The notes under the pieces were generated by a model. That model saw nothing but the letters and a program-made list of their open reading frames with translations. It was not told the origin of the DNA and ran no database searches. The position numbers and the translations under genes were made by a program. Of a stretch of DNA of 32,828 nucleotides, positions 1 through 5,262 are shown one piece after another. The DNA lies in contig CAMDRF010000031.1 of NCBI GenBank assembly GCA_945906765.1, positions 1 through 32,828 on the forward strand, given 5' to 3'. This stretch comes from Nitrosovibrio sp. Nv4 (GTDB lineage Bacteria > Pseudomonadota > Gammaproteobacteria > Burkholderiales > SG8-39). Positions within the stretch are counted from its first letter, which is position 1, and every line of letters begins with the position of its first letter.

Positions 1-633
1 CAGCGCGAGGCCGCGATTGTTATAGGCGTCCGCGAAGTCAGGCTCGAGCTTTATGGCCTGTTCGTAGCTGGCCAGTGCCTCGTCCCTTCGCATTAGTTCG
101 TCCAGCACGTTGCCGCGATTGAAGTGGGCCGCTGGATAATCAGGCTCGAGCTTTATGGCCTGTTCGTAGCTGGCCAGCGCCTCATTCAGCCGCTCCAGGT
201 CTTGCAGCGCATTGCCGCGATTGAAGTACGCGGCTGGATAGTCGGGGTTGAGCCTTATGGCCTGATCGTAACTGGCCAGTGCCTCATCCGATCGCTCCAG
301 TTCTTGCAGCGCGAGGCCGCGATTGATGTGCGCCAACACATCGTTTGGATCCACCGCGAGCGCACGCCCAAACAGCGCCTCGGCTTCCTGCGCGCGATGC
401 GTTTGTGCCGCGATAATGCCCAGCAAGGTCAGCGCATCAAGGAAGTCCGCTTTCGCGTTGAGTACCAGTCGGCATAGCCGTTCTGCTTCGGCCCAGTCGC
501 GGCGCGAGTACGCTGCGCCCGCCTGTTGCATCGCTTGTGGCAAGGTCAGCGTGATCTTGCCGATACCTGGCGCAGGCATGGAGGAGCGAACGGGCTGCCC
601 CGGATTGGCAAAAGGAGGCCTGCGTTTTGACAT
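1..633 (-). CDS. TPR-repeat protein, N-terminal part (3' end outside window)
   Basis: Reading leftward from ATG at 633-631 (MSKRRPPFANPG...), 211 codons are open to the window edge. After about 30 low-complexity residues comes a helical region (QAMQQAGAAYSRRDWAEAER), then at least four 34-residue TPR units with the usual pattern (AAYFNRGNALQDLERLNEAL, ASYEQAIKLEPDY). TPRs mediate protein-protein contacts. In Betaproteobacteria a similar N-terminus is common on large proteins ending in a SPINDLY/O-GlcNAc-transferase-like domain, but that part would lie outside the window, so this is only a guess. No clear ribosome-binding site precedes the ATG; an internal ATG at 579 is the alternative start. 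The gene is divergent from the MntA-like gene at 763. Confidence 0.8.
   Translation of the reverse strand, partial: MSKRRPPFANPGQPVRSSMPAPGIGKITLTLPQAMQQAGAAYSRRDWAEAERLCRLVLNAKADFLDALTLLGIIAAQTHRAQEAEALFGRALAVDPNDVLAHINRGLALQELERSDEALASYDQAIRLNPDYPAAYFNRGNALQDLERLNEALASYEQAIKLEPDYPAAHFNRGNVLDELMRRDEALASYEQAIKLEPDFADAYNNRGLAL
38..177. repeat. 102-bp spaced identical segment within TPR coding sequence
   Basis: A 38-nt stretch at 38-75 recurs exactly at 140-177. The spacing is 102 bp, which is one TPR unit (34 codons). A third, more diverged copy begins near 240. The identity at silent positions suggests recent unit duplication or gene conversion within the TPR array. Confidence 0.75.
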
Positions 634-762
634 TGTCGAAAATACAGAATTGGCTGCAAGGGCAGAGGGTGGCTTTGTACCACTTTTCTTGCAGCGACCG
701 GCTTTCAGTTCCCGACTGTCGCTGCCGCCGGGCCTTGCTATGCTTGTTCGGAGATGCAGGAC

Positions 763-1344
763 ATGGACGACTCGGAACTCGAAAGGCGGCTCTCTCTCGC
801 GCTAGCGCCGCGGGACGAAGTGCTGGAGGCTTACCTGTTCGGGTCACGCGCCTCGGGACGGGCGCAGGCGCATAGCGATCTGGACATCGCCGTATTCGTG
901 GACGAGCGCGCCTTGCACCGGCAGGACTACGGCTACGCGGCGCAGTTGACGACGCACCTGATGGCGGCCCTTGGTTCGAACGAGCTTGATGTCGTGGTTC
1001 TCAACCGGGCGCCGCCGCTCCTTTACCACCGTGTGTTGCGCGACGGCCGGCGCATTCTCTCGCGCGATCTGCGCGCAACCACGACCCGCGAAGGCTACGC
1101 GCTGTCCCGCTATTGCGACTTCGTGCCGCAACTCGCCAAGATGGCGGCCGCGCGGCGCGCCCAGCGCCCATTTTTGGTGCGCCCGGCAGGGCGCACTTAT
1201 TTGAACAGGACGCAGACGTTCCAAGGAATAAGGTCAGGCCGGTACTCCATGCTCGATAGCCCTCTGCCACGGCTGGATTCGCGCAATGCCCGGGCCTGCC
1301 GCATCCTCCGCGCACCGCACATCGTAGTTGCTTTGCAGGTTTAG
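763..1344 (+). CDS. MntA-like minimal nucleotidyltransferase (antitoxin type), orphan with aberrant C-terminus
   Basis: The first ~130 residues match the MNT family of type VII MNT/HEPN modules: GSRASGRAQAHSDLDIAV holds G27-S28 and the metal-binding pair D39/D41, followed by the typical RREGYALSRYCDF-like segment (TREGYALSRYCDFVPQLAKM). In the known system MntA AMPylates the HepT RNase. Here no HEPN/HepT gene follows; the next gene is higA on the other strand. After about residue 130 the reading frame continues for ~60 residues without family resemblance and crosses a hairpin at 1177-1196, then the 3' end of higA. The true C-terminus has probably been replaced, and the gene may be a non-functional remnant. 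I chose ATG 763 because GGAG at 750-753 is well spaced; ATG 754 is an alternative. Confidence 0.65.
   Translation: MDDSELERRLSLALAPRDEVLEAYLFGSRASGRAQAHSDLDIAVFVDERALHRQDYGYAAQLTTHLMAALGSNELDVVVLNRAPPLLYHRVLRDGRRILSRDLRATTTREGYALSRYCDFVPQLAKMAAARRAQRPFLVRPAGRTYLNRTQTFQGIRSGRYSMLDSPLPRLDSRNARACRILRAPHIVVALQV
1177..1210 (+). other. Hairpin resembling the first nucleotides of a group II intron
   Basis: gtgcgccc (1177-1184) pairs perfectly with gggcgcac (1189-1196) around a ggca loop. GTGCG is the usual 5' boundary of bacterial group II introns. The next bases (gcacttatttga) resemble the corresponding bases in the better-preserved fragment at about 1921 (gcactcacttga). It lies exactly where the MntA-like protein loses family similarity. 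It could be an intron scar or a chance hairpin. Confidence 0.35.
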
Positions 1345-1551
1345 CCAGAACTGGTGCGATGTGTTGAAGAACCGTGCCAGCCGCAGCGCGGTATCGGCGG
1401 AGATGCCGCGCCGCTCGCGCACGATTTCATTGATGCGTGCGGGCGTCACGTTCAGGGCGCGCGCCAGCGCATTGCTGGAAAGCCCCAGCGGAATCATGAA
1501 CTCTTCGCGCAGTTGTTCGCCGGGGTGAATCGGGCGCAGCTTCTTGCTCAT
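1234..1551 (-). CDS. higA: HigA-type antitoxin, HTH (XRE/VapI family)
   Basis: A 105-residue protein starting MSKKLRPIHPGEQLREEFM, the characteristic opening of HigA/VapI antitoxins. The helix-turn-helix spans about residues 24-50 (LSSNALARALNVTPARINEI), followed by the family hallmark ISADTALRLARFF and a WLNLQ helix. HigA neutralises the HigB RNase and represses its own operon. It lies 41 bp downstream of higB on the same strand, in the HigB-first order typical of this family. The C-terminal tail after residue ~85 is less typical but of normal length. It overlaps the frame of the MntA-like gene at its 3' end (1234-1344), which supports the view that the MntA tail is spurious. Confidence 0.92.
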   Translation of the reverse strand: MSKKLRPIHPGEQLREEFMIPLGLSSNALARALNVTPARINEIVRERRGISADTALRLARFFNTSHQFWLNLQSNYDVRCAEDAAGPGIARIQPWQRAIEHGVPA

Positions 1552-1568
1552 GGCCGTACTCCTTGTAG

Positions 1569-1586
1569 GTCGGGTTTCAACCCGAC
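1569..1586. repeat. Palindromic REP-like hairpin between higB and higA
   Basis: gtcgggtt and aacccgac form a perfect 8-bp stem with a 2-nt loop, embedded in taggt...acaaac. Palindromes of this kind (GTCGGGTT..AACCCGAC) are dispersed extragenic repeats in several Betaproteobacteria (from memory). It sits in the 41-bp gap inside the higBA operon, so it would lie in the bicistronic mRNA just before the higA start. Confidence 0.6.
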
Positions 1587-1592
1587 AAACCG

Positions 1593-1871
1593 TTAGTGAT
1601 AGTCCAGAATCTCAACGTCTTTTGGGCCTTGTGATGTCCACACAAAACACACGCGAAACTGATCGTTGACGCGGATGCTGTGTTGCCCTTTGCGGTTGCC
1701 GCTCAGGGCTTCCAGCCGGTTGCCAGGCGGCGACGCCATATCACGCAACTCGCCCGCCGCGTCTAATTGATCCAGCTTGCGCCGCGCCACCGCTTCGATA
1801 TTCACCCAGCGTGCCACCCGGCGACGCTGGTGCAGGACTTTGGTGTCGTTGCACTTGAAAGACTGAATCAT
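1593..1871 (-). CDS. higB: HigB-type RelE-fold mRNA interferase toxin
   Basis: A 92-residue protein from ATG at 1871 (MIQSFKCNDTKVLHQ...). The length and blocks match the HigB/RelE family: RVARWVNIEAVARRKLDQL, PPGNRLEALSGNRKGQHSI, and the C-terminal RVNDQFRVCFVW and VEILDYH. Family members cleave ribosome-bound mRNA; the basic and His/Tyr residues of the C-terminal half form the active site. No frameshift is seen, so the toxin looks intact. A start further upstream (1928) would put poorly coding intron-like sequence into the protein, so the internal ATG was preferred. It is co-directional with higA. Confidence 0.92.
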   Translation of the reverse strand: MIQSFKCNDTKVLHQRRRVARWVNIEAVARRKLDQLDAAGELRDMASPPGNRLEALSGNRKGQHSIRVNDQFRVCFVWTSQGPKDVEILDYH

Positions 1872-1877
1872 GAGCAT

Positions 1878-1906
1878 AGAATATATCGCGTTTCGATACG
1901 GAGCAA
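1878..1906 (-). promoter_or_regulatory. Candidate higBA promoter
   Basis: On the minus strand TTGCTC (1906-1901) and TATTCT (1883-1878) are separated by 17 bp. Transcription would begin almost at the higB ATG (1871), so the message would be nearly leaderless. The AT-rich segment around the -10 is a plausible HigA operator. Based on spacing and resemblance only. Confidence 0.35.
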
Positions 1907-1908
1907 GC

Positions 1909-1985
1909 CCGCACCCGACAGGGCGCACTCACTTGAGGTGAAAGTCCTTTACCTACCCGGCAAGGAGAAGGGTTAGCGAGACCTT
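1909..1985 (+). mobile_element. Group II intron 5' (domain I) fragment
   Basis: The stretch contains cccgacagggcgcac, then ttgaggtgaaagtccttt and ggcaaggagaagggttagcg. GGTGAAAGTCC followed by GGCAAGG..GGGTTAGC is the layout of domain I near the 5' end of proteobacterial group II introns. Only ~75 nt are present; no reverse transcriptase gene and no domain V was seen in the window. It separates higB from the BrnA-like gene and is probably debris from an intron insertion and deletion. Identification is from remembered motif patterns, not from an alignment. Confidence 0.5.
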
Positions 1986-1997
1986 TCGCCATCCGCC

Positions 1998-2026
1998 TTG
2001 CGTAACCCGTATTTTGTTACTACAAT
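1998..2026 (+). promoter_or_regulatory. Candidate promoter of the BrnA-like gene
   Basis: TTGCGT (1998-2003) and TACAAT (2021-2026) are 17 bp apart. The predicted transcription start falls at or next to the GTG at 2033, which implies a leaderless or nearly leaderless mRNA. TTGT..ACAA at 2014-2025 is a small inverted repeat that could be an operator. Confidence 0.4.
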
Positions 2027-2032
2027 TTACGC

Positions 2033-2332
2033 GTGACTACCTGGGATGAGTCCAAGCGGCTGAAAAATATCACAAGTAAACGGATAGACCCCGATAATCC
2101 GCCCTGGTCCGAAGAAATGCTTGGACCTCCGGTCTTCAAGCGTGGCCGCGGTCCGCAAAAAGCACCGACTAAAGTGCTGACCACCGTTCGCCTCGATGCT
2201 GACGTAATCGCTTTTTTCAGAACCCAGGGCAGCGGCTACCAGACTCGAATAAATGATGAATTGCGCAAGATTGTCGTGAAAGGTCTAACGCACTCAACGC
2301 GGACGCGCGCAAAACCGGCGCGCGCCGGTTAG
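2033..2332 (+). CDS. BrnA-like ribbon-helix-helix antitoxin, toxin partner missing
   Basis: A 99-residue protein (GTG start). The middle and C-terminus match the BrnA antitoxin family: an acidic segment DPDNPPWSEEML, a basic RGRGPQKAP stretch, then the RHH-type core TTVRLDADVIAFFRTQGSGY followed by QTRINDELR. BrnA normally follows and neutralises BrnT and represses brnTA. No BrnT gene precedes it; upstream lies intron-like debris. The first residues (TTWDESKRLKNI) look like the start of a BrnT toxin (WDExKRxxNxxKHGxDF), so this may be an in-frame deletion product joining the brnT start to brnA. No ribosome-binding site is visible, consistent with a leaderless message. Last ~15 residues are basic and low-complexity. 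Confidence 0.75.
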   Translation: MTTWDESKRLKNITSKRIDPDNPPWSEEMLGPPVFKRGRGPQKAPTKVLTTVRLDADVIAFFRTQGSGYQTRINDELRKIVVKGLTHSTRTRAKPARAG

Positions 2333-2365
2333 GACTGTAAGCCCTCGACGCTCAAGCCGGACCTC

Positions 2366-2507
2366 CTAGCGCGGGAAAAAAGCCTTGAGAACCAGCGCGA
2401 CAATGCCGCCGAGCACCAGCCCGACCATCCACTTGAGGACGAGCAGTTCGCGCTCCGGGCGGTTGATATCAAGGTTGTCCCACGCAGCTGCGGATTTGCT
2501 CGTTTGA
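2366..2507 (-). pseudogene. C-terminal remnant of a small membrane protein
   Basis: The minus strand reads ...WDNLDINRPERELLVLKW, then a hydrophobic helix (MVGLVLGGIVALVLKAFF) ending PR and a TAG stop at 2368-2366. Upstream the frame closes at a stop near 2508 with no suitable start codon. The pattern of a short charged segment plus one C-terminal membrane helix resembles the tails of coiled-coil/TM proteins such as the DUF1640 group, but the family call is weak. Only ~45 codons survive, so this is a broken gene between two TA-like genes. Confidence 0.5.
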
Positions 2508-2536
2508 TATTATCGTGACGGTGTTACAATAATGTT

Positions 2537-3040
2537 GTGGAATTGAAGGTCAGCAAAAGAAAAGGCCGGCCGCCGACCGGACGCGCGATGACGGCGGCCG
2601 AGCGCGCACGCAGGTACCGGGCGCGGTTGCCGGTGCGCGGGCTGCGGCTGAAGTCCGTGATGCGGCGCGACCCCCTGCTCGCCGCGGTGCGCTTCGCGCC
2701 CGACACTGCACTCAGTCCCGGAGAGCAGGATGTGCTGCGGCGATTTTGTGGCGCGTTCGGCAGCTTGCCGCAGGTGCCGGCCCGAGCGGCGGTGTTCGGC
2801 AGCCGCGCGCGGGGAGAGTCGCATGCGCATTCCGACCTCGACGTCGCGGTTATGGTGGATGCGCCCCGCGACCCGGCCTTCGAGCCGGCGTTGTCGGCGA
2901 TTGCCCTGGCCGCGCAGCGGCCCTACTGGTTCGGGGCGTACGGCATTATGTTGCGCCCGGTTCCTTTCTATGCCGGCGAGCGAACGGCGCTGCTCGAATC
3001 GATCAGCGGCGAAATGGAGGCCGTGTGGACAAGGCCGTGA
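2537..3040 (+). CDS. MNT-domain nucleotidyltransferase with basic N-terminal extension (antitoxin-like)
   Basis: A 167-residue protein with GTG start. Residues ~85-108 (AVFGSRARGESHAHSDLDVA) hold the minimal nucleotidyltransferase motif: G88-S89 and D100/D102. Residues 7-33 are highly basic (KRKGRPPTGRAMTAAERARR), a segment seen on small plasmid and phage DNA-binding/antitoxin-like proteins and not on classical MntA. The next gene encodes a HEPN protein in an overlapping frame, so the pair is an MNT/HEPN module of the type VII toxin-antitoxin kind, where the MNT protein modifies or restrains the HEPN RNase. The N-terminal part could add DNA binding for autoregulation; this is inference. An inverted ACAA..TTGT repeat lies at 2526-2538 across the start. 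Confidence 0.75.
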   Translation: MELKVSKRKGRPPTGRAMTAAERARRYRARLPVRGLRLKSVMRRDPLLAAVRFAPDTALSPGEQDVLRRFCGAFGSLPQVPARAAVFGSRARGESHAHSDLDVAVMVDAPRDPAFEPALSAIALAAQRPYWFGAYGIMLRPVPFYAGERTALLESISGEMEAVWTRP

Positions 3041-3495
3041 GGTTGCAGGCCGCCTCCGACGAGGTGCGCGCCGCGATCGATTGCATGATTGCGGCGATGA
3101 ACAATGTCGCGGGGCCCTATGGCAAGTCATATGCCAGGTGCATGAGCGACCTCTACTACGCTTGCTATCACCTGGCCAAAGCCCTGCTCTTGTCCAGAGG
3201 TATTGCCGCCAGCAGCCACGAAGCTGTCCAGACGTTGCTCGCGATGCATTTCGTAAAGCCCGCCGCGTTGCCCCAGGACACAGTCGGCAGGTTGAACGAT
3301 CTCATGGACAAGCGCCATGTCGCGGATTACAAACCCCACATCGCAATAAGCAGCGAAGACGTTGCAAGATTCCGGCCCTGGATCGCGGGTTATATGCGCG
3401 AAGTGCTCAAGCTGCTGGGCAAAACCGTTCCGGCGGAGGAAGCCGGAGCGCTGCAGCGGGCGGTGAAGGACTTCGAGAAGATCGGGCTGGAGTAA
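3025..3495 (+). CDS. HEPN-domain protein, partner of the MNT gene
   Basis: About 156 residues from GTG 3025 (VDKAVRLQAASDEVRAA...), overlapping the MNT gene by 16 nt. A second GTG at 3037 would give a 4-nt GTGA overlap. The HEPN pattern is clear: a helix with DLYYACYHLAKALLLSRGI, R58-x6-H65 (RGIAASSH, compatible with the HEPN Rx4-6H RNase motif), LLAMHFVKPAALP, and KRHVADY near residue 100, the position of the conserved RxxADY. Such proteins are RNases in MNT/HEPN toxin-antitoxin modules. The R-x4-H-x-Y motif of HepT (AMPylation target tyrosine) is not seen, so regulation may differ from MntA/HepT. Translational coupling with the MNT gene is likely. Confidence 0.75.
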   Translation: MDKAVRLQAASDEVRAAIDCMIAAMNNVAGPYGKSYARCMSDLYYACYHLAKALLLSRGIAASSHEAVQTLLAMHFVKPAALPQDTVGRLNDLMDKRHVADYKPHIAISSEDVARFRPWIAGYMREVLKLLGKTVPAEEAGALQRAVKDFEKIGLE

Positions 3496-3515
3496 GCTGC
3501 GCGAGGAATGTGACC

Positions 3516-3755
3516 ATGCCAACGATTATTTCCACAGCGGAATATGACGACTTCAGGCGGCAGTGCGAGCGCCAGCTTGCGCGCCCGCTGGCCGACCGGA
3601 TCCGGTTCGGTTTCTTCCGCAACGCCAACCCGGTGCGCGACACCAACCGGAACAGGTCGTTCGGCTCGATGGACGAATACCGGCGCTTCTGCGAGCGCAG
3701 CTATCCGGCCTACTTTGGATACGCGCGCCCCGGTACGGCGACGCGCGCGGCGTGA
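3516..3755 (+). CDS. Uncharacterised 79-aa protein coupled to a nucleotidyltransferase
   Basis: ATG 3516 is preceded by GAGGAA at 3503-3508 with 7-nt spacing, a good ribosome-binding site. The 79-residue product (MPTIISTAEYDDFRRQCERQ...) is rich in Arg, Phe and Tyr, with two similar stretches: YDDFRRQCERQ and MDEYRRFCERSYP. I do not recognise a family. Its stop codon overlaps the GTG start of the next gene (GTGA at 3752-3755), so the two are very likely translated as a unit. The context (between a HEPN gene and a nucleotidyltransferase in a TA-rich island) suggests an antitoxin or partner subunit, but nothing in the sequence proves it. Confidence 0.65.
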   Translation: MPTIISTAEYDDFRRQCERQLARPLADRIRFGFFRNANPVRDTNRNRSFGSMDEYRRFCERSYPAYFGYARPGTATRAA

Positions 3756-4243
3756 CGGCGAAGGCGTTCAGGCCGGAACAGGCCCGCATCATCGCCGACA
3801 TTTTCGGCAAGCACGGCGTTGATTACTTGTTCATCGGCAAGGGCGGCGCGATCCTTCTTGGCTATCCGGGCGCCACGCAGGATGTGGACCTCTTTCCGCG
3901 AAAGTCGGCGGACAATGGGAGACGCATGGTCGCGGCTTTGAAGGAAATCGCCTTCGAACTGAGCGCGGCGGACGAAACCGACATCGTGAACGGGAAGGAC
4001 TTCGTGCAATTGTCCTCCGGACCATTCGATGTCGATCTCGTGTTCGCGCCCGACGGGATCGAGAGCTTCGACGACGCGGCGAAGCGGGCCGAGCGGATCG
4101 AGAATTTTCCCGTCATGTCGATCGCCGACATCATCGCGAGCAAGCGTGCCGCGGGGCGAAAAAAGGATTTGGTCGAACTCGAACTGCTCGAGGAGTTCGA
4201 AAAAGTCTATGCGGCTGCCAGGCATGCTCGAAAACCCGCTTGA
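3752..4243 (+). CDS. Nucleotidyltransferase of the AbiEii/DUF6036-like group
   Basis: A 163-residue protein with GTG start. The nucleotidyltransferase core is near the N-terminus: YLFIGKGGAILLGYPGATQD holds the glycine-rich turn G29-G32 and, with the next residues, D44-V-D46 as metal ligands. A third acidic site is likely in FDVDLVF (about residues 91-97). IADIIASKRAAGRKKDLVEL is the usual closing helix of this group. Related proteins are toxins or modifiers in phage-defence and TA modules, for example AbiEii, though this copy is shorter. It is coupled to the preceding 79-aa gene by a 4-nt overlap and is convergent with the ATP-grasp gene. Confidence 0.75.
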   Translation: MTAKAFRPEQARIIADIFGKHGVDYLFIGKGGAILLGYPGATQDVDLFPRKSADNGRRMVAALKEIAFELSAADETDIVNGKDFVQLSSGPFDVDLVFAPDGIESFDDAAKRAERIENFPVMSIADIIASKRAAGRKKDLVELELLEEFEKVYAAARHARKPA

Positions 4244-4262
4244 AAACTCGCCCGAAAACCCT
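4227..4262 (+). repeat. Three imperfect 12-bp tandem repeats at the nucleotidyltransferase 3' end
   Basis: ctcgaaaacccg, cttgaaaactcg and cccgaaaaccct follow each other at 4227-4262. The nucleotidyltransferase stop (4241-4243) lies inside the second unit, so array changes would alter the C-terminus of the protein. In another frame the repeats spell a 4-residue period (LENP LENS PENP). Confidence 0.5.
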
Positions 4263-4272
4263 CCCGACGGGT

Positions 4273-5205
4273 TCATCGCTGGCGTGCCCTGGCGCGCGTT
4301 TCTTCTATCAGGGCCCGGGTGGCGATCTCCAGGGCGCCGAACTGGCGGGCGAAATCGAGCCCGTTCGCCTGCTCGATCAAGCGCCCCATGTCGGAGGAGA
4401 CGAGCCAGGCGTCGCCGCGCGGATTGCACTCGATCACGTACAGCTTGCCGCTATCCGCGTCGCGCACGATGTCGGTGCCAAGCAGCGGCTGATCGGGGAA
4501 GGCGGCGTGCGCCTGCCCGGCCAGGGCGATCACGTCCGCATCGCGCGCCAGCCGGTAGCTCGAGTCGCTCTTGTTGGAAACCACGCTGATGCCGCCCTTG
4601 GCCTTGAAGTCCCAGCGCGAGTGGAGTGGCACGTAACGGTGCGCGGCCTCGCAGTGCCAGCACAGGAGCGCGCGGCCGAAAAACGTCACCACGCGAAAGT
4701 TCGAAGGCCATTTGCCGGTGTAGATGAAGCGCTGCGCGAGAAGCGGGGCTTTGCGCGCGGGGTGTCCTGCGGGGAAATCTTCCGGCGCGCGGTAGCGCAC
4801 GCGCCCCGCGCGCTTGATGAAGATCTCCGCCCCCTTGCGCCCGAGCGCCGGTTTCACCACCACGTAGGGGCCCCAATGCTGGGGATCGAGCACCGTGTCC
4901 GGCGCGATGGCGGTCCAGTCCGGCAGCGGCACGCCCAGCCGCGCCAGCATGCGGTACTGCTCATCCTTGGGAAACTCATGGCCCTGGCAGAGCGCCCCGG
5001 GCGGCGGCGCAAAACGCTTGATCGGCATCGGCGACACGGTCAGCGTCGGCGCCCCGCGCTCGAAGCGCGGATCGGCCCAATCCGCCTCCTTGGTATCGAC
5101 CACGAAAGCGCGGATATCCGGCGCTCGTTCGCCGACCTGCCGCGCGATTGCCTCGAAGTCGGCGCGGTCCTGCTTGGCTTTCTGGTGCACCAGAATCAGG
5201 TTCAA
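4273..5205 (-). CDS. ATP-grasp family protein
   Basis: A 310-residue protein. A Rossmann-like N-terminal region (MNLILVHQKAKQDRADFEAI) is followed by an ATP-grasp fold: the nucleotide-binding strand WGPYVVVKPALGRKGAEIFI, and the magnesium-binding end GTDIVRDADSGKLYVIECNP with the E-x-N pair. ATP-grasp enzymes ligate a carboxylate to an amine or thiol through an acyl-phosphate. The substrate cannot be told; neighbours do not form a pathway. The gene is convergent with the nucleotidyltransferase (29-bp gap) and divergent from coq7 (57-bp gap). It is the first gene of the region with ordinary core-genome character. Confidence 0.75.
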   Translation of the reverse strand: MNLILVHQKAKQDRADFEAIARQVGERAPDIRAFVVDTKEADWADPRFERGAPTLTVSPMPIKRFAPPPGALCQGHEFPKDEQYRMLARLGVPLPDWTAIAPDTVLDPQHWGPYVVVKPALGRKGAEIFIKRAGRVRYRAPEDFPAGHPARKAPLLAQRFIYTGKWPSNFRVVTFFGRALLCWHCEAAHRYVPLHSRWDFKAKGGISVVSNKSDSSYRLARDADVIALAGQAHAAFPDQPLLGTDIVRDADSGKLYVIECNPRGDAWLVSSDMGRLIEQANGLDFARQFGALEIATRALIEETRARARQR

Positions 5206-5262
5206 CGTCCGGCGATTTTACGGCCCCGGCGGAGCAGGCCGCAGGGCGCGATAAACTAGGCC

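Noticed and set aside
3710-4429. A 239-codon minus-strand frame antisense to the third nucleotidyltransferase
   Set aside because: The plus strand carries a recognisable nucleotidyltransferase core and coupled start; the antisense frame has no motif.
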